Positions 13,316-17,067 of a DNA stretch of 17,067 nucleotides are shown in pieces. Origin of the DNA: Minisyncoccota bacterium (GTDB lineage Bacteria; Patescibacteriota; Minisyncoccia; Minisyncoccales; Minisyncoccaceae); NCBI GenBank assembly GCA_028711945.1, contig JAQTRG010000003.1:1-17067 (forward strand), given 5' to 3'. Each line of letters begins with the position of its first letter. The stretch's first letter is position 1. Position numbers and translations under genes: made by a program. The notes beneath the pieces are model-generated. The model had not been told where the DNA came from. It ran no database searches and was given only the letters and a program-made list of their open reading frames with translations.

Positions 13316-13636
13316 ATGATTAATTTTGAAGACTTTGAAAAAGTTGATTTAAGGATTGGAAAGATTCTTACAGCAGAAAAAGTTGAAGAATCAGAGAAAC
13401 TTGTTAAAATGGAAGTTGATTTTGGGGAAGAAAAAAGACAAGTTATTGCGGGGATAGGCAAAGCTTATTATTCAGAAGAATTAATTGGCAAAAGAGCAGT
13501 GTTTGTAGTTAATCTTGAGCCAAGAATTATGATGGGGCTTGAAAGCCAAGCAATGATTCTCGCGGTTAAAGATATAGACAATATGTCGATTTTAATTCCA
13601 GAGAAGGAAATACTTCCTGGGTCAAAGATAAGTTAA
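13316..13636 (+). CDS. tRNA-binding OB-fold protein (Trbp111 / MetRS C-terminal-like)
   Basis: The 106-aa protein (start MINFEDF) is a free-standing tRNA-binding domain. The family blocks are DLRIGKILTAEKVEESEKLVKMEVD, then RQVIAGIGKAYYSEELIGKRAVFVVNLEPRIMMGLESQAMILAV and a closing P-x-G-S (LPGSKI). This domain forms the C-terminal dimerisation and tRNA-binding part of methionyl-tRNA synthetase and also occurs alone as Trbp111/CsaA, binding tRNA as a dimer. The usual SxGM motif reads SQAM, a conservative change. The start 13316 is chosen over the in-frame ATG at 13307 because the latter lies inside a -10 box. It may act as a separate subunit for a MetRS lacking this domain; no metG is in the window to test this. 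Confidence 0.9.
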   Translation: MINFEDFEKVDLRIGKILTAEKVEESEKLVKMEVDFGEEKRQVIAGIGKAYYSEELIGKRAVFVVNLEPRIMMGLESQAMILAVKDIDNMSILIPEKEILPGSKIS

Positions 13637-13682
13637 AATTGTTAAAGGTCGAAATAGTAAAAATTAATTTAATTTTAAAAAA

Positions 13683-14483
13683 ATGGAAGCACAATATTTT
13701 GAGAATGAATCAAAAAATGAAAATGTTTTAACTAAGATTTTAACAATTGTGGGAATAGTTTTGATGGCAGTTTTGGTTATCTATGCTTTTGTATCAATAC
13801 AGAATAAAATGAAAGAAACCAAATACATTGGAACTAGTGCTAATGAAAACACAATCATGATTAGTGAAACAGGAACTGTTTTTGCTATTCCTAATATAGC
13901 ATTGACAACCTTCACTGCTATTACTGAAGAAGCTACTATTAATGAAGCCTTGAGGAAGAATAGAGAAAAAAGCATCAGAATCACTGATTTTCTAAAGAGG
14001 CAGAATGTTAAAGAAGAAGACATGAAAACAGTTGATTTTAATGTTTATCCTAAATATGAATGGCAAACGAAGGGAGTTGATTTGGAAGCATATCCTTTGG
14101 GCAAAAGAGTTATCGTTGGATATGAAGCCGTAGAATCAGTTGAGGTTAAAATTAGAGATAATAACCAGATTGGAACAGATATACAAGGCTCTATTGAGGC
14201 TGGAGCAAGTCAAGTTAGTGGTCTTCAATTTATTATTGACAACGAAGAAGATTTAAAGAATCAAGCGAGAGAGGATGCTATTAATAAGGCAGCATTAAAA
14301 GCAAAAAGCATTGCTAGTAAATTAGGAGTTGGCTTGGGTGATGTTTTAAGCTTTACTGAATCCTATGTCCCGCCATACAGTGCGGCAGAAAAAGCAACTG
14401 TTGGTTCTGGCAATAATATGCAAATTGTTGTTGGTGCGAATAAAATTGAAGTAACGGTTAACGTTTCTTACGAAATTAAATAA
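13683..14483 (+). CDS. SIMPL-domain (DUF541) protein, membrane-anchored
   Basis: The 266-aa protein has a polar N-terminus, one membrane segment at about residues 19-39 ([21 protein letters not shown] region), and a large outside domain. The start [18 protein letters not shown] (from about 61), the helix [15 protein letters not shown], the [26 protein letters not shown] stretch, and the C-terminal repeat of helix and strands ([22 protein letters not shown], then a final [13 protein letters not shown]) fit the SIMPL/DUF541 family (BP26/OMP28-like). These are periplasmic or surface proteins; BP26 forms ring-shaped oligomers, but the general role is unclear. The 46-bp gap before it is A/T-rich, with no clear promoter or Shine-Dalgarno sequence. 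The FKBP gene starts 5 nt after its stop, so the two are probably coexpressed. Confidence 0.85.
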   Translation: MEAQYFENESKNENVLTKILTIVGIVLMAVLVIYAFVSIQNKMKETKYIGTSANENTIMISETGTVFAIPNIALTTFTAITEEATINEALRKNREKSIRITDFLKRQNVKEEDMKTVDFNVYPKYEWQTKGVDLEAYPLGKRVIVGYEAVESVEVKIRDNNQIGTDIQGSIEAGASQVSGLQFIIDNEEDLKNQAREDAINKAALKAKSIASKLGVGLGDVLSFTESYVPPYSAAEKATVGSGNNMQIVVGANKIEVTVNVSYEIK

Positions 14484-14488
14484 TTATT

Positions 14489-14965
14489 ATGGCAGATCAA
14501 AATAAAAAAGACCTTGTTTCTTTGGTTTTAATTTTAGTTGTTCTTGGAATAGGTTTTTATTTCATGATGAAACCTAAAGATTTGAATGCTCCAACAGAGA
14601 ATAATAATGTAACCACAGGGCAAGGGAATGAACAAAAAATGGAAGAATTAAAAATAGAAACAATACAAGAAGGAACAGGAGAAGGAGCTAAGAATGGTGA
14701 TAAGGTGCAGGTGCATTACACGGGGACTCTTGAAGATGGAACAAAGTTTGATTCAAGCGTAGATAGAGGAACTCCTTTTATGTTTGACTTGGGAGCTGGA
14801 CAAGTAATTGAAGGATGGGAAAAGGGCATCCTTGGGATGAAAGTTGGAGAAAAAAGAAAACTAACAATTCCTTCTCAAATGGGTTATGGAGCAAGTGGTG
14901 CAGGAGGAATAATACCTCCTAATGCTACGCTAATTTTTGATGTAGAAATGTTAAAGATTAATTAA
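14489..14965 (+). CDS. Membrane-anchored FKBP-type peptidyl-prolyl isomerase
   Basis: A membrane helix (about residues 9-27) is followed by a polar Asn/Thr/Gln-rich linker (to about 52) and a complete FKBP domain. Recognisable are [19 protein letters not shown] (68-86), the [30 protein letters not shown] block, and the closing [25 protein letters not shown]. Active-site aromatics Y, F, D, W and the final Y of YGASG are in place. It should fold proline-containing proteins outside the cytoplasmic membrane. It lies 5 nt after the SIMPL gene, which has the same topology, so it may help fold extracytoplasmic proteins such as that one. A hairpin follows the stop codon. Confidence 0.94.
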   Translation: MADQNKKDLVSLVLILVVLGIGFYFMMKPKDLNAPTENNNVTTGQGNEQKMEELKIETIQEGTGEGAKNGDKVQVHYTGTLEDGTKFDSSVDRGTPFMFDLGAGQVIEGWEKGILGMKVGEKRKLTIPSQMGYGASGAGGIIPPNATLIFDVEMLKIN

Positions 14966-14971
14966 TCAAAG

Positions 14972-14990
14972 AGCCCCTAGAGGGGCTTTT
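14972..14990 (+). terminator. Hairpin with short T-run after the FKBP gene
   Basis: AGCCCC (14972-14977) pairs with GGGGCT (14982-14987) around TAGA, followed by only four T (14987-14990). The next start codon is 6 nt beyond, so it is probably a leaky terminator or attenuator and some read-through is likely. Confidence 0.65.
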
Positions 14991-14996
14991 GGTCAT

Positions 14997-15218
14997 ATGC
15001 TTATAAAAGTTAAGGCTTTCACAAAGTCAAAAGAAGATAAGGTTATTAAAAAGAAAGAGGATTCTTTTGATGTTTTTGTGAAGGAAAAACCTATTGATGG
15101 GCAAGCAAATAAAAAAATAGTAGAGCTTTTGGTAAAATATCTTAACATTAATAGGGGAGATATCAGAATAATAAAAGGAGCTAAAGAAAAGAGCAAGATT
15201 TTTAATGTTAAGTTTTAG
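14997..15218 (+). CDS. YggU/DUF167-family protein (73 aa)
   Basis: The protein matches the small DUF167 (YggU) family. It opens with a beta strand LIKVKAFTKSKEDKV, then the strand SFDVFVKEKPIDGQANKKIVELLVKYLNI (the family's hallmark P-x-x-G-x-AN-x-x-x-x-x-L), and ends with GDIRIIKGAKEKSKIFNV. The biochemical role of the family is unknown; it is widespread in bacteria, archaea and eukaryotes. Length is a little shorter than the usual 80-100. The ATG at 14997 is 6 nt after a hairpin, with no room for a promoter between, so it must depend on read-through from the FKBP gene or on a promoter inside it. Confidence 0.88.
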   Translation: MLIKVKAFTKSKEDKVIKKKEDSFDVFVKEKPIDGQANKKIVELLVKYLNINRGDIRIIKGAKEKSKIFNVKF

Positions 15219-15243
15219 TATTCAATTATTTTAGTTAATCTGA

Positions 15244-15249
15244 TAGAAT
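15244..15249 (+). promoter_or_regulatory. -10 box 8 nt before the YuiD-like gene
   Basis: TAGAAT is followed by eight bases and ATG 15258, close to the placement at prfB and at 13316. It is consistent with a leaderless or near-leaderless transcript. No strong -35 box is seen. Confidence 0.4.
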
Positions 15250-15257
15250 AATCATAT

Positions 15258-15701
15258 ATGGAATTTTTAAATGAATTATTTTTAAACAAAGCATTGTTAG
15301 CAGCCGTAGTTGCTTGGTTTGTTGCTCAAAGCATGAAGGCTTTCCTTTTAACATTTAGGAATAAAAAAAGGAAATTTAGGGTTAATTTATACTCCCTGCC
15401 TGGAGGATTTCCTTCTTCTCATAGTGCTACAGTTTCAGCTTTGGCAACATCAGTCGGAATAATGGCTGGCTTCAGCTCTTCTATTTTTGCTGTAGCTGTA
15501 ATTTTAGCTTTTTTCATAATCTATGATGCCAAGGTAATAAGGGGAGCAGCAGGAAAGCAAGCCCAGTCTTTAAATAAGCTTATCGATGTATTAGATGAAG
15601 ATATCGATAAATTAAGAGAAATATTGGGGCACAGCTTAGTCGAAATATTTGGAGGAATAATGATAGGAATTATTGTTGGAATGATGGTTACTTTGTCTTA
15701 A
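15258..15701 (+). CDS. YuiD-like divergent PAP2 family (DUF212) membrane protein
   Basis: The 147-aa protein has about four hydrophobic segments and the DUF212 landmarks. VAQSMKAFLLTF leads to the PAP2-like signature LPGGFPSSHSATVSALATSVG (near 48-68), then FIIYDAKVIRGAAGKQAQSLNKL (near 87-109), and LREILGHSLVEIFGGIMIGIIVG near the end. The SSH-S resembles the phosphate-binding His motif of PAP2 lipid phosphatases, but no DUF212 activity is established to my knowledge. It sits 2 nt before a PrmC-like gene and 0.6 kb before uppP, whose product dephosphorylates the wall lipid carrier. This is a suggestive pairing of two candidate membrane phosphatases. Confidence 0.9.
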   Translation: MEFLNELFLNKALLAAVVAWFVAQSMKAFLLTFRNKKRKFRVNLYSLPGGFPSSHSATVSALATSVGIMAGFSSSIFAVAVILAFFIIYDAKVIRGAAGKQAQSLNKLIDVLDEDIDKLREILGHSLVEIFGGIMIGIIVGMMVTLS

Positions 15702-15703
15702 AT

Positions 15704-16342
15704 ATGGATTTACCAGAAGAGTACAAGAAAGGATATAAGGATTTTCTTAATGCAAAGATAGATCTTTCTAAGAGGCCTCTCATCCCTAGAGACGAAACAT
15801 CATATTGGGTGGAGATAGTAATTAATGAAATTAAAAAAGAAAACAAGGAATTTCATTGTCTTGATTTGTTTTCTGGATCTGGATGCGTAGGAATATCTAT
15901 TTTAAAAAATATTAATAATTGTTTTTGTGATTTCGGAGAAATTAATGATGATTTCATAGAACAGATTAAAATTAATCTGGGAATTAATGGAGTTAATGGG
16001 AAAATAATTAAAACAGATGTTTTTTCAAATATAGATTCTAGTTATGATTATATTTTAGCTAACCCACCATATGTTGCTGATGAAAGATGGGAAGAGGTTG
16101 GAGAAGATGTCAAAATGTTTGAGCCCAAATTAGCTCTCTTGGGAGGGACAAGAGGAATGAATTTGATTAGAAGATTTTTAAAAGAAGCAAAGACTTTTTT
16201 AAAAGATAATGGAAAGATATTTATGGAACTTGATGAAGATCAAATGAATGATATTGAAGAAATAGTTAAAGATAAATATTCTAGTTACCAATTTTTTAAA
16301 GATCAATTTGGTAAGTATAGATTTATAAGAATAGAAAAATAA
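15704..16342 (+). CDS. prmC: PrmC/HemK-like release factor N5-glutamine methyltransferase, short form
   Basis: The protein is an S-adenosylmethionine-dependent methylase with motif I DLFSGSGCVGIS (54-65) and the catalytic NPPYVADE (120-127), which marks methylation of an amide nitrogen. The lead-in LIPRDETSYWVE (26-37) corresponds to the LIPRPETE motif specific to PrmC. PrmC methylates the Gln of the GGQ loop of release factors; RF2 with GGQ is encoded 11 kb upstream. At 212 aa it is shorter than the usual 275-290 and lacks the N-terminal helical domain that helps bind the release factor. Only about 25 residues precede the IPR motif. The ATG is 2 nt after the preceding stop and no Shine-Dalgarno sequence is seen. 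A different amide methylase is possible, but less likely. Confidence 0.85.
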   Translation: MDLPEEYKKGYKDFLNAKIDLSKRPLIPRDETSYWVEIVINEIKKENKEFHCLDLFSGSGCVGISILKNINNCFCDFGEINDDFIEQIKINLGINGVNGKIIKTDVFSNIDSSYDYILANPPYVADERWEEVGEDVKMFEPKLALLGGTRGMNLIRRFLKEAKTFLKDNGKIFMELDEDQMNDIEEIVKDKYSSYQFFKDQFGKYRFIRIEK

Positions 16343-16343
16343 T

Positions 16344-17067
16344 ATGTGGGAATATGCTTTATTGGGAACATTGCAAGGAATATTTGAATGGATACCAGTT
16401 TCTAGTGAGGGGGTAGTGGCTTTGGTATCTCAAGGCATGATTAAGAGTTTAAATAGTGTAGATTTGGCTATATTCCTTCATTTGGGAACACTTTTAGCTC
16501 TTTTCGTATATTTCCTTAAAGATTGGAAAGATTTGCTTCTGCTCAAAGATAAAGAGTTCGTTAAGTTTTTTATTATAGTTACCATTATTTCAGGAGCTAT
16601 TGGTTTTGGAATGTATAAAATGGCAAAAGAATTTTCTGTGGGATGGGCTTTATTAATGTTAACTGGACTTGGATTATTATTAACTTCATTTTTTCAAAGC
16701 AAGCAAATTAAATGGAAAATTAGTAATAATTTGTCAGCTATCATTGTTGGTGTCTTGCAGGGATTATCAGCCATTCCAGGAGTATCAAGATCTGGGTCAA
16801 CTATATTTGGATTATCATTAAGCGAAAGCAATCCAAAGGAAATATTAAGGAAGTCTTATTTAATTTCTGCTCCAGTTGTAATGGGTTCTTCTCTTTATCT
16901 TTATTTAGACAATCCATCAATTGTTAATCAGTCATGGGTAGGATTGATTTTTAGTTTTATTTTTGGATTAATATTTCTTAAAATGCTTTTGACTTTTGCT
17001 GACAAGATTAATTTTTCTAAGTTTACATTAATATTTGGATTGCTTTGCATATTAGGATCTTTGTTCC
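16344..17067 (+). CDS. uppP: Undecaprenyl-diphosphatase UppP/BacA (3' end cut by window)
   Basis: The frame from ATG 16344 is open to the window end (241 residues visible; full proteins are about 250-280). The first signature is LGTLQGIFEWIPVSSEG (7-23) with the (E/Q)xxxE pair Q11/E15. The second is GVLQGLSAIPGVSRSGSTI with the catalytic arginine R149 in PGVSRSG. Multiple hydrophobic segments follow the family topology. The enzyme removes a phosphate from undecaprenyl diphosphate and so recycles the lipid carrier for wall and surface-glycan synthesis. The first motif uses Gln where E. coli has Glu, a known family variant. The ATG is 1 nt after the prmC stop, so the two are cotranscribed. Confidence 0.93.
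   Translation, partial: MWEYALLGTLQGIFEWIPVSSEGVVALVSQGMIKSLNSVDLAIFLHLGTLLALFVYFLKDWKDLLLLKDKEFVKFFIIVTIISGAIGFGMYKMAKEFSVGWALLMLTGLGLLLTSFFQSKQIKWKISNNLSAIIVGVLQGLSAIPGVSRSGSTIFGLSLSESNPKEILRKSYLISAPVVMGSSLYLYLDNPSIVNQSWVGLIFSFIFGLIFLKMLLTFADKINFSKFTLIFGLLCILGSLF

Noticed and set aside
1..17067. CRISPR arrays, insertion sequences, phage genes or attachment sites
   Set aside because: No spaced direct repeats of CRISPR type, no transposase or integrase reading, and no terminal inverted repeats were found; the tRNA-Gln 3' end is not duplicated nearby as far as I can see by eye.

Overview
This window is an AT-rich bacterial chromosome segment (about one third G+C by eye), densely packed with short housekeeping genes. 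Several features suggest a reduced genome of the Candidate Phyla Radiation (Patescibacteria, Parcubacteria-like): trimmed proteins, a Lys-rich divergent FtsZ, a small RRM protein, almost no Shine-Dalgarno sequences, and single-gene samples of glycolysis and envelope pathways. That placement is inference; no rRNA gene is present. UGA is a stop codon here: prfB ends on TGA and carries the classic RF2 frameshift at an internal UGA. This argues against the lineages that read UGA as glycine.

Layout. 1-701 is the C-terminal part of the translational GTPase TypA/BipA, closed by a terminator. 727-1759 is a two-gene divergent island: a miniature beta-carbonic-anhydrase-like protein (minus strand) and an unrecognised 165-residue protein (plus strand). 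They share a compact control region with back-to-back promoters and a 9-bp inverted repeat that brackets the minus promoter. 1775-3554 holds a membrane-anchored GH3/NagZ-type glycosidase (minus) and, divergently, a membrane-anchored secreted-domain protein. 3577-6324 is prfB (RF2, with +1 frameshift) - ftsE - ftsX, linked by two ATGA overlaps, followed 5 nt later by tRNA-Gln(CUG) and a terminator hairpin. 6438-10285 is a small membrane protein, a HIT hydrolase, FtsZ, GalU and TrxB, the last three nearly contiguous. 10324-12829 is eno - glutaredoxin - gap. 12865-13290 is a separate RRM gene with its own sigma70-like promoter, a structured 5' leader and a strong terminator. 13316-17067 runs through a tRNA-binding OB-fold protein, a SIMPL-domain protein, an FKBP prolyl isomerase, a YggU-family protein, a YuiD/divergent PAP2 protein, a PrmC-like release-factor methyltransferase and UppP, which is cut by the window end.

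How the genes fit together. FtsE/FtsX and FtsZ serve division. GalU, the NagZ-like enzyme, the PAP2-like protein and UppP serve envelope sugars, wall turnover and lipid-carrier recycling. RF2 and its probable methylase PrmC both lie in the window. TrxB and a CPYC glutaredoxin flank enolase and may form a thiol-redox pair. No mobile element, CRISPR array or phage gene is visible, and no gene-free stretch exceeds about 160 bp. The observations most worth following are the mini carbonic-anhydrase-like protein with its divergent orphan and shared operator-like repeat, the recurring -10 box about 7 nt upstream of start codons (candidate leaderless mRNAs), the RRM leader structure, and an exact repeat at both ends of ftsZ.
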